In this document: in pieces, positions 49,524 through 59,229 of the stretch
Position numbering within the stretch: position 1 is the first letter of the stretch
How the letters are laid out: each line of letters starts with the position of its first letter
Assembly (NCBI RefSeq): GCF_039522935.1
Contig: NZ_BAAAEI010000001.1
Coordinates: 252,755-316,754 of the forward strand
Length of the DNA stretch: 64,000 bases
Reading direction: 5' to 3'
Origin: Bowmanella denitrificans
GTDB lineage: Bacteria; Pseudomonadota; Gammaproteobacteria; Enterobacterales; Alteromonadaceae
Made by a program: the position numbers and the translations under genes
The notes under the pieces: model-generated
Seen by the model: the letters and a program-made list of their open reading frames with translations, nothing else
The model's database searches: none
Told to the model about the DNA's origin: nothing

Positions 49524-51888
49524 GCTTTTTTGCCCTCCAACGCTGTAACAACAGGGCGTTGCTGACCACCAACAGACTGCTGCTGGCCATCGCCGCACCG
49601 GCAATAATCGGATTAAGATACCCCAGCGCCGCAGCTGGTATACCAATCACATTGAAAATAAACGCCCAGAAAAGATTCTGGCGGATCTTCTGATAGGTCT
49701 TACGCGCCAGCACCAGTGCAGTTGCCACCAGATTTGGCTCACCGCGCATTAAGGTCATGGCCGATGCGCTCACCGCCACTTCGGTGCCGGTGGCCATGGC
49801 CATGCCCAGATCGGCCTGAGCCAGGGCCGGTGCATCGTTGATACCGTCGCCCACCATGGCCACCTTAAAGCCTTGCTGCTGATAGCGTTTTACCCTGGCC
49901 GCTTTGTCCGCAGGTAACACTTCCGCTTCAACAGTATCCAGGCCTAGTTCAGCGGCCACCTGCTCGGCGCTGGCTTTACTGTCGCCGGTTAACATGGCTA
50001 CTTTTATGCCCTGGCGCTGCAAACGCTGCACCGCACTTTTGCTGCTGGCTTTGATAGTGTCGGAAAAACACAGCAGCCCCATCAGCTTAGCGCCACCATC
50101 GTTAAGTACCGCCAGCCAGGAAATAGACGCCCCGGCCACACTGACCTTGTCCATAGGCAGCTCCAGTTTGTGCTCACGCATCCAGTGAGTGCTACCCAGC
50201 AGCCAGGTCTGCCCTTGCATCTCGCCACTCACACCTTTACCTGCCACCACCTTAAAGTTATCCACCGCCAGCGCGCTAATATCTTGCTGCTCGGCTTTTT
50301 GTACCACGGCTTTAGCCAGTGGATGCTCACTGTTTTGCTGCAGCGAATACGCCAGTTGCAATAAATCCTGCTGACTATCGGTTAACGCCGTTAACTGACT
50401 GAGCTGCGGCTTACCTTCGGTGAGTGTGCCGGTTTTATCAAACACCACTAAATCAATGCCCTGAGCCTGTTCCAGGGCGCGCGCATCCTTAACCAGAATC
50501 CCCTGTTTGGCGGCCGTGCCGGTGCCGGCCATAATCGCCGCCGGGGTTGCCAAGCCAAGGGCACAAGGGCAAGCAATCACCAATACTGCCACGGCGTTTA
50601 ATATTCCCACCGTCCAGTCGCCGGTTGCCAGGCCCCAGCCTGACAGCGCCACCAGCGCCACCAACAGCACCACGGGCACAAACACCGCACTGATGCGATC
50701 CACCAAGGCTTGTACCGGCGCCTTGGCACCCTGAGCCTGTTCGACCAGACGGATAATTTTGGCTAGGGTGGACTCGGCGCCGACTTTGGTGGCCACCAGC
50801 TCCAGCACCCCATCCAGATTGACAGAGCCGCCAATGGCGTTATCGCCAACTTTCTTATGCAGCGGCAGGCTCTCGCCACTGATCATGGACTCATCTACCT
50901 GACTGTCACCGGACTGAATTTCGCCATCCACCGGAATGCGCTCGCCGGGCAACACCTTGACCTTGTCACCGCTTTTCAGGCTGGCGGCAGGCACGGATTG
51001 CCAGCTACCGTCCCGCCATAATCGGGCTTCAATGGGCTGCAGATTTTCCAGCGCCTTTAGTGCGTCTGTAGTGCGCCGTTTGGCTCGGCGCTCCAGATAT
51101 TTACCCAGCAGCACCAGGGTTAATACTGCCGCACTGCTTTCAAAATACAGATGTGGCATGCCCTGGCCCTCGAACACCGCCCACAAATACAACGACAGAC
51201 CATAGGCCGCCGAAGTACCAATGGCCACCAGCAGGTCCATATTGCCGCTACCGGCTTTTATGGCCCGCCAGCCCGCAGAATAAAAACGCGCGCCGAAGTA
51301 AAACTGCACCGGTGTGGCCAGCAACCATTGCCACAAAGGCGGTAGCATCCAGTCGCTGCCAAACAGCATACCGATCATGGGTAGCACCAGCGGCAGAGTG
51401 AATAAGCTTGCCCCTGTCACTGGCCAGCTGTCGCGCTGGAAAAAACCTGATTCACTGGTTGTTTTCTCGCTAGCGGCTTTATCCGCATCCAACAGTTGGT
51501 AACCAGCCTGCTCAACAGCGGCAAACAGCAGCGAGACATCCAGTCCCGCCAGATGCTCGATGCTGACCTGCTCGCTGGCCAGATTAACCGAGGCCTGAAT
51601 AACCCCGGGGACCGTGTTTAGCGCCTTTTCCACTGTACCGGCACAGGACGCGCAGCTCATCCCACCCACCCCGTACTGGCGGGTCTGGGTGGGCACCTTG
51701 TAACCGGCAGAATCGATGGCGGCAATTAACGATGCCGCATCAGCCTCGCCCTGCACTGTGGCGGTTTCAGCGGCCAGATTAACCTGCGCCTGGCTGACCC
51801 CTTCCACTTGCATCAGGGCTTTTTCGATGCGCCCCACGCAGGAGGCGCAGCCCATACCACTAATAGGTAACTGCATGCTATTTGCCAT
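49516..51888 (-). CDS. copA: Copper-exporting P1B-type ATPase
   Basis: 790 residues. Two N-terminal metal-binding domains, GMGCASCVGRIEKAL (Cys14, Cys17) and GMSCASCAGTVEKAL (Cys79, Cys82); eight membrane helices with the ion-channel motif CPC (440-442) in VLVIACPCALGLATPAA; phosphorylation site DKTGT (484-488); TGES actuator loop (ISGESLP) and GDGINDAPAL hinge. It pumps Cu(I) out of the cytoplasm. ATG 51888 has GGAG nine bases upstream; the frame runs to 51918. The promoter upstream has MerR-family geometry, and cueR overlaps its 3-prime end. Confidence 0.95.
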   Translation of the reverse strand: MANSMQLPISGMGCASCVGRIEKALMQVEGVSQAQVNLAAETATVQGEADAASLIAAIDSAGYKVPTQTRQYGVGGMSCASCAGTVEKALNTVPGVIQASVNLASEQVSIEHLAGLDVSLLFAAVEQAGYQLLDADKAASEKTTSESGFFQRDSWPVTGASLFTLPLVLPMIGMLFGSDWMLPPLWQWLLATPVQFYFGARFYSAGWRAIKAGSGNMDLLVAIGTSAAYGLSLYLWAVFEGQGMPHLYFESSAAVLTLVLLGKYLERRAKRRTTDALKALENLQPIEARLWRDGSWQSVPAASLKSGDKVKVLPGERIPVDGEIQSGDSQVDESMISGESLPLHKKVGDNAIGGSVNLDGVLELVATKVGAESTLAKIIRLVEQAQGAKAPVQALVDRISAVFVPVVLLVALVALSGWGLATGDWTVGILNAVAVLVIACPCALGLATPAAIMAGTGTAAKQGILVKDARALEQAQGIDLVVFDKTGTLTEGKPQLSQLTALTDSQQDLLQLAYSLQQNSEHPLAKAVVQKAEQQDISALAVDNFKVVAGKGVSGEMQGQTWLLGSTHWMREHKLELPMDKVSVAGASISWLAVLNDGGAKLMGLLCFSDTIKASSKSAVQRLQRQGIKVAMLTGDSKASAEQVAAELGLDTVEAEVLPADKAARVKRYQQQGFKVAMVGDGINDAPALAQADLGMAMATGTEVAVSASAMTLMRGEPNLVATALVLARKTYQKIRQNLFWAFIFNVIGIPAAALGYLNPIIAGAAMASSSLLVVSNALLLQRWRAKKHD

Positions 51889-51919
51889 GTTTATCTCCAA
51901 AACCAGCTTAGATAGCATA

Positions 51920-51950
51920 AGGCTAAAGTTTAACCTTATGGGAAGGTCAA
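51920..51950 (-). promoter_or_regulatory. CueR-type promoter of copA
   Basis: On the minus strand a -35 box TTGACC is followed by a 19-base spacer and TAGCCT as a -10-like box. The long spacer is the hallmark of MerR-family promoters. The spacer holds the dyad ACCTT-CCCAT-AAGGT (51933-51947), like the ACCTTCC half of known CueR sites. The -10 assignment is less sure than the -35. Confidence 0.6.
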
Positions 51951-52006
51951 GGTTGTATTTTCATCTTCCTTAAAAAAAACATCCCATCGACTGTAAACAA
52001 TCTGTC

Positions 52007-54668
52007 ATGCTGCTGTCGCACCATAGCGCCTTGCCTTTTTCAGGCCAGTGTAAGCTGGTCGCAACCGCAGGGCCTTTGATAATCGTGTTGAGTCGGCGAT
52101 GGCAGCTTTGGCTGTGCAGTCTGTGTTTGGTTACCCGAAGTATTTATGCTGCACCATCGCCTGCAGCTGAAACGCCAGCCATGCAGGTCGCGTTAGCGGC
52201 CGGTTCTTTTGAGCAGGCGATCAGCCAGATCAGTGCACTATTCAATGCCAATATTCTCTACCCGGCCGGGCTGCTTTCGCAGCAGCAAACCCCAGCGATC
52301 AACGGGCAGTACAACTTTAGACAGGCACTGGCGCTATTACTGAGCGAACAGCCGGTGCAGGTGCAATGGCTTAACGCACAAAGCGTGATCCTTACCGCCA
52401 CAACACAGGACAAACAACCGCGCTCTGACGTCAGCCCGCAGCAAAGCGCCCAGGCCATGGATGAAATTATCGTCACTGGCACCCGGGTTGCTGCCCGTAC
52501 CCGTTACGACTCCATGTCGGCCATCGATATTCTGACCACGCCGGATGGCACCGGCTCACAAGACTTGCTCAATACCCTGGCCTTTTACCTGCCCAGCTTT
52601 ACCGCCTTTCGCCTGCCACTCAATGACGGACGGATCTTTAACCGCTCCTTTGGCTTACGCGGGCTGAATTCAGACCACACCCTGATCCTGGTCAACGGTA
52701 AACGCCGCCACCGCTCGGCCTTTGTGGAAACCGAGGACGGCCACCCCATCGACCTGTCAAAAATCCCCAGCAACGCCATTAAACGAATTGAGGTTATGCG
52801 CGACGGTGCCTCCGCCCAGTACGGCTCTGATGCCCTGGCCGGGGTAATCAATGTGATCCTGGAAGACGGCGAGCAAAGCGCTGGTTTTGCTCAGTACGGC
52901 CAGTATTTTCAGGGGGATGGCGTCAACTGGCGCGGTGGTATGCGTTTAGGCTGGCAAGACACCAACGAGGATTTCTCGATGTTGAGCCTGTCCGGTTATC
53001 GCAATGCACCGACTTCCAGAGGCACACAGCCACAAGATGCCAGAATATTTGCCCAGCAGCATCCCGAGCTAAAAGTCCCGGACCCGGTACAACGCTGGGG
53101 ACTGCCAGAGCAGGAAGGGCTGCAGCTGGCGCAACCCGGATACCAATCTGGTCTATCAACCCAGCAGCCTGTATCCGGATTTCAACCTGTTGGATATTTA
53201 TCCGGTCGGCTTTACCCCCAGATTTGGTCAGCGAGAGTCGGATGTGTCGGTGCATACTGGTATCAGCACCCTGGCTGAAGCGCGCCCGCAGGCCGAACTC
53301 AGCCTGGGCTTTGGGCAAAACCGGATCCGCTACTTTTTAACTAACAGCATCAATGCCTCGTTGGGCCCACATAGCCCCACGGCTTTTCATCCGGGCGAGT
53401 TAACCCAGCAGGAAGTGACCCTGGACGCCAGCATCAACCAGCAAACCAACTGGTCGGCACAACAGCTCCCGATTAACCTGGCCACCGGCCTGCAATTGCG
53501 CCGCGAGCGTTACCGGGTGCAGGCCGGCGATCCTGCGTCCTATGCGGTTGGCCCCGCGGCAATTGAAGGTCTGCCGTCCGGTGCCAACGGCTTTCCCGGC
53601 TATTCGCCACTGCAAGCGGGTCACTTCACCCAACAGGGGTTATCGGCCTATGCCGATATGGATATCACCTTAAGCACGCCGCTACGTCTGAATCTTGCCG
53701 CCCGTTATGAAAGCTACTCCCTGTTTTCGTCTATGCTGCGCGGCAAACTGGCTCTGTGGTACGAACTTGCTCCTGGCATCATGCTGCGTACCACCCTGTC
53801 TAATGGTTTTCGCGCGCCCACCGCCGGCCAGGTATTCAGTGAACGCACCTCGCAATCCCTGAACAGCAGCTTTGATGCCATCACCACCAGCGGCCGCTTT
53901 TCGCCCAATGCAGAGGTAGCGGCGGTATTATCCGAGCGCCCCGACGTGACTATTCGCCCGTTGCGGGCCGAAAAGTCGGTGAATATCAGTGCAGGTGTAG
54001 GCTTCAGCCTGCCCGGGGAGTTTGATTTAACCCTGGATTTGTATCGTATTGATCTGAGCGACAGATTTGGCCTGTCTCCCACTTACAGTCTGACCAGCGA
54101 CGAGCAGCAACGTCTGGCGGCGTTTAGCCCCTATCAGAATTATCAGGTCGCCAATGTACGCTTTTTCCAGAATATCTTTAATACCCGCACCAGCGGCCTG
54201 GATCTGGTGTTGACCCGCAGCAGCCTGCTTGGCAGCGGCCAGTTGTTTTTTTCGGCAGCCTATAACTACAACCGTACCCAGGTAACAGGCGGCGAGCTGA
54301 TGGATAATCTAATCCGTCGCACCCAACAGGAACAAGGCGTGCCCCAGCACCGCGCCAGCCTGTCGGCCAGCTATCTGAGCGGCCCCTGGGAATGGCGGGC
54401 CGGTTGGCGCTATATCGGTAACTGGCAGGATCAGGCCATCAGCGATTCGGAGCAGTTCCAGCAGTTTTCGCCCTTGCAGCGGTTTGATCTGTCGCTGACC
54501 TATGCAGTCGATGCAGCACTGAGCGTGAAATTCGGCATTGAAAATCTGTTTGACACTTACCCCGACGAAGCCAGCCTGCAATCCAACCGCGGACTGCGTT
54601 ATTCACGTAATTCACCCTACGACACCGATGGCGGCCAGTGGTATCTGCGCACCAATTTTGCTTTTTAA
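52007..54668 (+). pseudogene. FecA-like TonB receptor with STN domain, broken by an internal deletion and frameshift
   Basis: Residues 1-423 (52007-53278) contain an export signal, an STN signalling domain (FEQAISQISALFNANILYP, QALALLLSEQPVQVQW) and the plug (DEIIVTGTRVAARTRYDSM, ILVNGKRRHRSAF). The barrel continues in another frame to 54668, ending WYLRTNFAF. Comparison with the paralogue at 54834 shows the break at CTGGCGC, 53126-53132: frame 1 reads GLQLA there, frame 2 reads WRNPD. About 31 residues of the paralogue (ALNSQY through SDFNW) are missing. A loss of about 92 bases between two CTGGCGC repeats explains both the missing loop and the shift. This is not a simple sequencing error. 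The usual FecR-contacting STN domain is still encoded, but a working receptor is not. Confidence 0.85.
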
Positions 54669-54833
54669 GCAACATGTTAGCGGGAGGAAAAGGTGCTGTT
54701 TATATGAAACTTTTATGAACATTGCCCGCCCACCAACAGATCCATCACGCCGCTGCGTCTTTACCCAGGAAGCCCTTGCATAAGGCAATGGGCGGCAACG
54801 CAATAAACTGTGCCACACACACTGGGAAACACC

Positions 54834-57251
54834 ATGAAACACCTGAATAAAACCGCCACTTATGGCTGCCTTGTCCTGGCATCCAGCTCCACCCTGGCTC
54901 TGTCTGCCCACGCGCAAGACGTGGCAGGTGCAAGCCCCGGTAATCTGGAAAGCATTATTGTGACCGGCACCCGTCAGGCCAACCGCACCGTGTTTGACTC
55001 CATGGCGCCGATTGATTTAATCGACGCCTCCGCCATCGACAGCACCACCTCAGAAGATTTGCTCGACAGCGTGGCGCAAATCGTGCCGTCTTTTAAGGTT
55101 CAGCGTTTACCTATGGCCGACGGTCAGGTGTTTGTGCGCCCGGCATCCTTACGTGGCTTATCTGCCGACCATACGCTGGTGCTGGTTAACGGCAAACGTC
55201 TGCACCGCGCTGCACTGCTGGGCAGCAATGGCGCCCAGTCTGCCGACCTGGCGTCTATTCCCTCCTACGCCATTAAGCGTATTGAAGTGCTGCGCGACGG
55301 CGCTTCGGCCCAATACGGCTCAGACGCCATTGCCGGGGTGATCAACATTATTCTTGATGACAAGGCCGGTTATCAGGCCTTCAGCCAGTTTTCCCAATAT
55401 TTTGAAGGGGACGGCACCGCTTACCGCGCTGGGGTACAGGGTGGATGGGATCTGAATAACCGTGGCTACCTGGCAACCACCTTTGAATATTATGATGCCG
55501 AACGTACCGCTCGCTCCCGTCAGCGCCCCGATGCCGAAGAATATCAGGCCGCCCACCCGGAAGTAACCTTGCGCAATCCGGTGCAGGACTGGGGACAGCC
55601 TGATCGCGACGCACTGCGTTTTGCCCTGAATTCTCAATACAGCCTGACCGACAACACCGACGCCTACCTGTTTGGTACCTACAACGAAGGCAGCGGCATG
55701 AGCGACTTTAACTGGCGTAATCCGGATTCGGCGGTATTCAATCCAAGCGAAACCTACCCGAATTTTGACCTGAAAGACCTGTATCCAGCCGGTTTTGCCC
55801 CACATTTTGGCCAGGATGACCGTGACTTTTCCTTGTATGTGGGGGTAAAGGGCATTGTTGGCCAGTTGAGCTGGGATGCCTCCGTCAGCCAGGGCAACAA
55901 TAAAATCGACTATCAGTTGAACAATACCATCAACGCCTCACTCGGTTCTGACAGCCCCACGGATTTTTATGCCGGTAGCCTGGAGCAGGACGAGTTTACC
56001 GCCAATCTGGATGCCAGCTATCTGTTGTCAAACGACTGGTTTGCCGATGACCTGAATATTGCCTTTGGTGCCGAGTACCGCGAGGAAACCTACAAGGTAT
56101 CGCCGGGTGACGAAGCCTCTTATCTGGTTGGCCCGGCCGCTAAGGAAGGCTTACCGTCCGGCTCCAACGGCTTCTTCGGTTTCAGCCCGGATCAGTCTGG
56201 TGAGTTTGATCAGGACAGCGTGGCCTTGTATGTGGATATGGAAACCATGCTAAGCAGTGCCTGGACTATTGGTCTGGCGGCCCGTTACGAAGATTTCTCC
56301 GAATTCGGCGATACCCAGAACGGTAAAATTTCCACCCGCTATGCCTTATCAGACCATGCCGCATTGCGTGCTACCTACTCAACAGGGTTTCGTGCCCCTA
56401 CCCCAGGCCAGCTTTACAGTGAGCGGGTGTCTCAGGGTTTAGATACCAACACTCTGGAGGTGTTTACCCGTGGACGTTACAGCCCGCAAGGTGAAATCGC
56501 ACAGATTATTAATGCGCGCAGCGATGCCAATATCGCTTCACTGACACCGGAAGAGTCCAACAACCTGTCATTGGGCTTTACCTATCAGGATGCCAGCGGC
56601 CTGAACGCCAGTGTCGACTTCTACCGTATCAGCATCTCTGATCGTTTCGGCACCTCTACTACCTTCAACCTGACGGCGGATGAGCGCGCCAAGCTTATCG
56701 CCCTGGGTGTTACAGGTGCCGAGAGCATCACCAGCGTGAACTTCTTCCAGAATGACTACGACACCAAAACCACCGGTGTGGACTTGGTACTGAGCCGTAA
56801 GTTCGAACTGGGCGAAGGCAACTTGAATCTGGTGGCGGCCTACAACTACAACAAAACCGAAGTGACCGGCGGCGATATCAGCCGCAATGAAAGCCAGCGC
56901 ATTCTGCTGGAAGAACGCCTGCCCAAACAGGCCGGTAACCTCAGCGCCAGTTATAGCTGGGCAGACATGACCTTCAACGCCAAGCTACGTTACTACGGTA
57001 GCTGGAAAGATAGCTCCGGCAACGCCGACGGCGATATTTTCCAGCAGTTCGGCGCCGAGACCTTCTTTGATATCGGTTTGAACTACGATATTACCCCCGC
57101 CATTGCCCTGAGCCTGAACGTGGAAAACCTGTTCGACAACTACCCCGAAGAGGCCACCTTTCAGGCCAACCGTGGCTTGATCTACTCGCGTAATGCGCCG
57201 TACGACTCCGACGGCGGCAACTATTCACTGCGTGTGGATATGAAGTTCTAA
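54834..57251 (+). CDS. TonB-dependent receptor, STN-less paralogue of the broken one
   Basis: A 805-residue receptor with signal peptide (LVLASSSTLALSAHA), TonB box region SIIVTGTRQANRTVFDSM, plug with DHTLVLVNGKRLHRAALLG and GASAQYGSDAIAGVINIIL, and a barrel ending YSLRVDMKF. It aligns along its whole length with the broken receptor upstream (shared blocks such as TINASLGSDSPTDFYAGSL and YSRNAPYDSDGG) but has no STN domain, so it cannot signal by the FecA route. GGGAAACACC precedes ATG 54834; ATG 54810 is an alternative. It is intact and may have taken over transport for the locus. Confidence 0.9.
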   Translation: MKHLNKTATYGCLVLASSSTLALSAHAQDVAGASPGNLESIIVTGTRQANRTVFDSMAPIDLIDASAIDSTTSEDLLDSVAQIVPSFKVQRLPMADGQVFVRPASLRGLSADHTLVLVNGKRLHRAALLGSNGAQSADLASIPSYAIKRIEVLRDGASAQYGSDAIAGVINIILDDKAGYQAFSQFSQYFEGDGTAYRAGVQGGWDLNNRGYLATTFEYYDAERTARSRQRPDAEEYQAAHPEVTLRNPVQDWGQPDRDALRFALNSQYSLTDNTDAYLFGTYNEGSGMSDFNWRNPDSAVFNPSETYPNFDLKDLYPAGFAPHFGQDDRDFSLYVGVKGIVGQLSWDASVSQGNNKIDYQLNNTINASLGSDSPTDFYAGSLEQDEFTANLDASYLLSNDWFADDLNIAFGAEYREETYKVSPGDEASYLVGPAAKEGLPSGSNGFFGFSPDQSGEFDQDSVALYVDMETMLSSAWTIGLAARYEDFSEFGDTQNGKISTRYALSDHAALRATYSTGFRAPTPGQLYSERVSQGLDTNTLEVFTRGRYSPQGEIAQIINARSDANIASLTPEESNNLSLGFTYQDASGLNASVDFYRISISDRFGTSTTFNLTADERAKLIALGVTGAESITSVNFFQNDYDTKTTGVDLVLSRKFELGEGNLNLVAAYNYNKTEVTGGDISRNESQRILLEERLPKQAGNLSASYSWADMTFNAKLRYYGSWKDSSGNADGDIFQQFGAETFFDIGLNYDITPAIALSLNVENLFDNYPEEATFQANRGLIYSRNAPYDSDGGNYSLRVDMKF

Positions 57252-57261
57252 CTCCAGGCAT

Positions 57262-57279
57262 GGTCACAAAACTGTGACC
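57262..57279 (+). terminator. Hairpin between receptor and aminotransferase genes
   Basis: GGTCACA - AAAC - TGTGACC, a perfect 7-bp stem ten bases after the receptor stop, followed by TTATC. With no real T-run it is a weak terminator or an mRNA processing hairpin that could lower expression of the genes downstream. Confidence 0.4.
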
Positions 57280-57377
57280 TTATCTGGCTACAGTACCCGC
57301 CTGTCCGGCCCCTGCGTTGGACAGGCTGATTAGCCCGGCCCTGACCGGGCATTATGTTGTAAGCAAGAGGTATCATC

Positions 57378-58685
57378 ATGAGCAGTTTTACCCGGCGCCA
57401 GTTTCTTACCACCAGCCTGGCATCGGCCGCCGCCGGTTCACTTTTGGCCTCGCCGGCCGGCTGGTCAGCGCCACTGCCAACATCCGCGCAATCGCCCCTG
57501 GCACAACCCCGGGACGAAGCCTATTGGGCACAGGTTGCCAGCCAGTATGAGGTGCGCCCCGGCATCATCAATGTGGAAAACGGCAACTGGGGCATAATGG
57601 CCAAGCCGGTAATGCAGGCCTATTTCAAACATACCGAGCGGGTCAATCGCGACAACTCCTATTTCTCGCGCCGCCAATACTGGCCGCTGCTAAAAGACAT
57701 AGTTGCCGCGGTGGCCGACCGTTTGGCTGCCAAACCCGAAGAAATCGGCCTAACCCGTGGTGCCACCGAAGCTCTGCAAAATCTGATTGGTGGCTTCAAC
57801 GGCCTGAGTAAAGGCGATGCCCTGATGTATGCCGACCTGGATTATGGTGCCATGCAGGATGCCATGCGTACTAAGTCCGCCCAATGCGGCGCCGAGGTGA
57901 TCGAGCTGGCCATTCCCGAACCGGTTGACCATCAGGGGCTGATAGATTTTTACCAGGCGGCTTTTACCCGCCACCCCCACTGCAAACTGCTGCTGCTCAC
58001 TCATATCAGCCACCGCACCGGGCTGGTGATGCCGGTAAAAGAAATCACCGCCGCCGCACGGCAAAAAGGCATCGCAGTGATTGTGGATGCCGCCCATTCC
58101 TGGGGGCAAATGGACGTTGATGTGGCGGATTTGGGCGCTGATTTTATCGGTTTTAACCTGCACAAATGGATGGGCGCACCACTAGGGGTGGGTGTGATGT
58201 ATATCCGCCAGGGCAAACTCGGGCAGATTGCCGCCAATATGTCGGCCTCGCCGGGTCAGGAGCAGAGTATTTGGGGTAAGTTTCACTCCGGCACCAGTAA
58301 CTTTGCCGCCTTTCTTAGCGTGCCCGATGCCTTTGCCTTTCATGACCAGATAGGCGCCAGGGCCAAAGCCGCGCGGCTGCAATATTTACGTAATCTGTGG
58401 GTTGATGAGGTTCGCCAGCTTGAGGGCATTGACATTCTCACCCCGCAAGACCCGCGCCTGTACGCCGGTATTACCTCGTTTCGTATCAAAGGCCACACCA
58501 GCAGCGCACAAAACCGCGCCATTGCCGAGTACCTGCTGGCCGAACATCAGGTATTTTGCGTACACCGCGACGGTATTGATAACGGCAGTTGTGTGCGCAT
58601 TACCCCGAGCCTGTACAACAGCGCCGCGGATCTGAAACTTACCGCCAAGGCCATTGCCCATGCCGTCAGCCGATTTGCTGCTTAA
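57378..58685 (+). CDS. Tat-exported class V aminotransferase (isopenicillin N epimerase-like)
   Basis: A 435-residue protein with a twin-arginine signal, SSFTRRQFLTTSLASAAAG, and AQP cleavage region near residue 40. The PLP domain is class V: GLTRGATEALQNLIGGFN, VDAAHSWGQMDVDVADLGA and the Schiff-base lysine in GFNLHKWMGAPLGVGVMYI. Relatives include isopenicillin N epimerase and cysteine-desulfurase-like enzymes; the Tat signal means it folds with PLP in the cytoplasm and acts in the periplasm, probably on an amino acid or peptide imported by the neighbouring receptor. It overlaps the sigma factor gene by 26 bases. Confidence 0.88.
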   Translation: MSSFTRRQFLTTSLASAAAGSLLASPAGWSAPLPTSAQSPLAQPRDEAYWAQVASQYEVRPGIINVENGNWGIMAKPVMQAYFKHTERVNRDNSYFSRRQYWPLLKDIVAAVADRLAAKPEEIGLTRGATEALQNLIGGFNGLSKGDALMYADLDYGAMQDAMRTKSAQCGAEVIELAIPEPVDHQGLIDFYQAAFTRHPHCKLLLLTHISHRTGLVMPVKEITAAARQKGIAVIVDAAHSWGQMDVDVADLGADFIGFNLHKWMGAPLGVGVMYIRQGKLGQIAANMSASPGQEQSIWGKFHSGTSNFAAFLSVPDAFAFHDQIGARAKAARLQYLRNLWVDEVRQLEGIDILTPQDPRLYAGITSFRIKGHTSSAQNRAIAEYLLAEHQVFCVHRDGIDNGSCVRITPSLYNSAADLKLTAKAIAHAVSRFAA

Positions 58686-59229
58686 TCAGGCTGCCCTGAC
58701 CAAGCCAACCCAGTCGGGAGGTAACAAACAGTACCTGGAGCGTCTGTATCAGTGTCATGCCCCGGCGTTGCTGCGTTACGCCTGTAGCAAAGGCGCCTCC
58801 CAGCATGATGCCGAGGAACTGGTGCAGGAGCTGTTTATCCGCTTGTCCCACTATGAAAACGCGCAGCAACTGCATAATGAAATGGCTTTTTTACGCACTG
58901 TGGTGGTCAATCTGCTGCGCGACCGCCACCGGCGTAACCAGCACGCGCCCCAGTGGGTGGAATATGACGAGTCAAACCATGAACACCACAGCCAGGCACC
59001 TGAGCCGGAGGCCCAGCTTAGCCAGCAGCAGGCCGTGGCCCAGGCCGAAGCTGATCTGGCACAACTCCCCGCCCTGACCCGGCGGATATTTTTACTTAAC
59101 CGAATCCAGAGCCTGTCCTATGAGGACATTGCCACCCAACTGAACATCGGCGTGATGGTGGTCAGACGGCATTTGCGCGACGCTCTGATGTATCTGACCC
59201 AGAGGCGTATGCAACGTGAACAGCAGTAA
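58660..59229 (+). CDS. FecI-like ECF sigma factor
   Basis: A 189-residue extracytoplasmic-function sigma factor: region 2 (YLERLYQCHAPALLRYACSK, DAEELVQELFIRLSHYE) and region 4 (LPALTRRIFLLNRIQSLSYE, DIATQLNIGVMVVRRHLRDA). ATG 58660 lies inside the end of the aminotransferase gene, and a TTG six bases upstream is possible. Its stop overlaps the fecR-like start by 14 bases. In FecI/FecR systems this sigma factor transcribes the receptor genes when the receptor signals. Its natural signalling receptor here appears to be the broken gene at 52007. Confidence 0.9.
   Translation: MPSADLLLNQAALTKPTQSGGNKQYLERLYQCHAPALLRYACSKGASQHDAEELVQELFIRLSHYENAQQLHNEMAFLRTVVVNLLRDRHRRNQHAPQWVEYDESNHEHHSQAPEPEAQLSQQQAVAQAEADLAQLPALTRRIFLLNRIQSLSYEDIATQLNIGVMVVRRHLRDALMYLTQRRMQREQQ

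Noticed and set aside
52007..54668. Programmed frameshift or simple sequencing indel in the STN receptor
   Set aside because: A single-base error or ribosomal shift would leave the protein full length, but about 31 residues found in the paralogue are absent at the junction.
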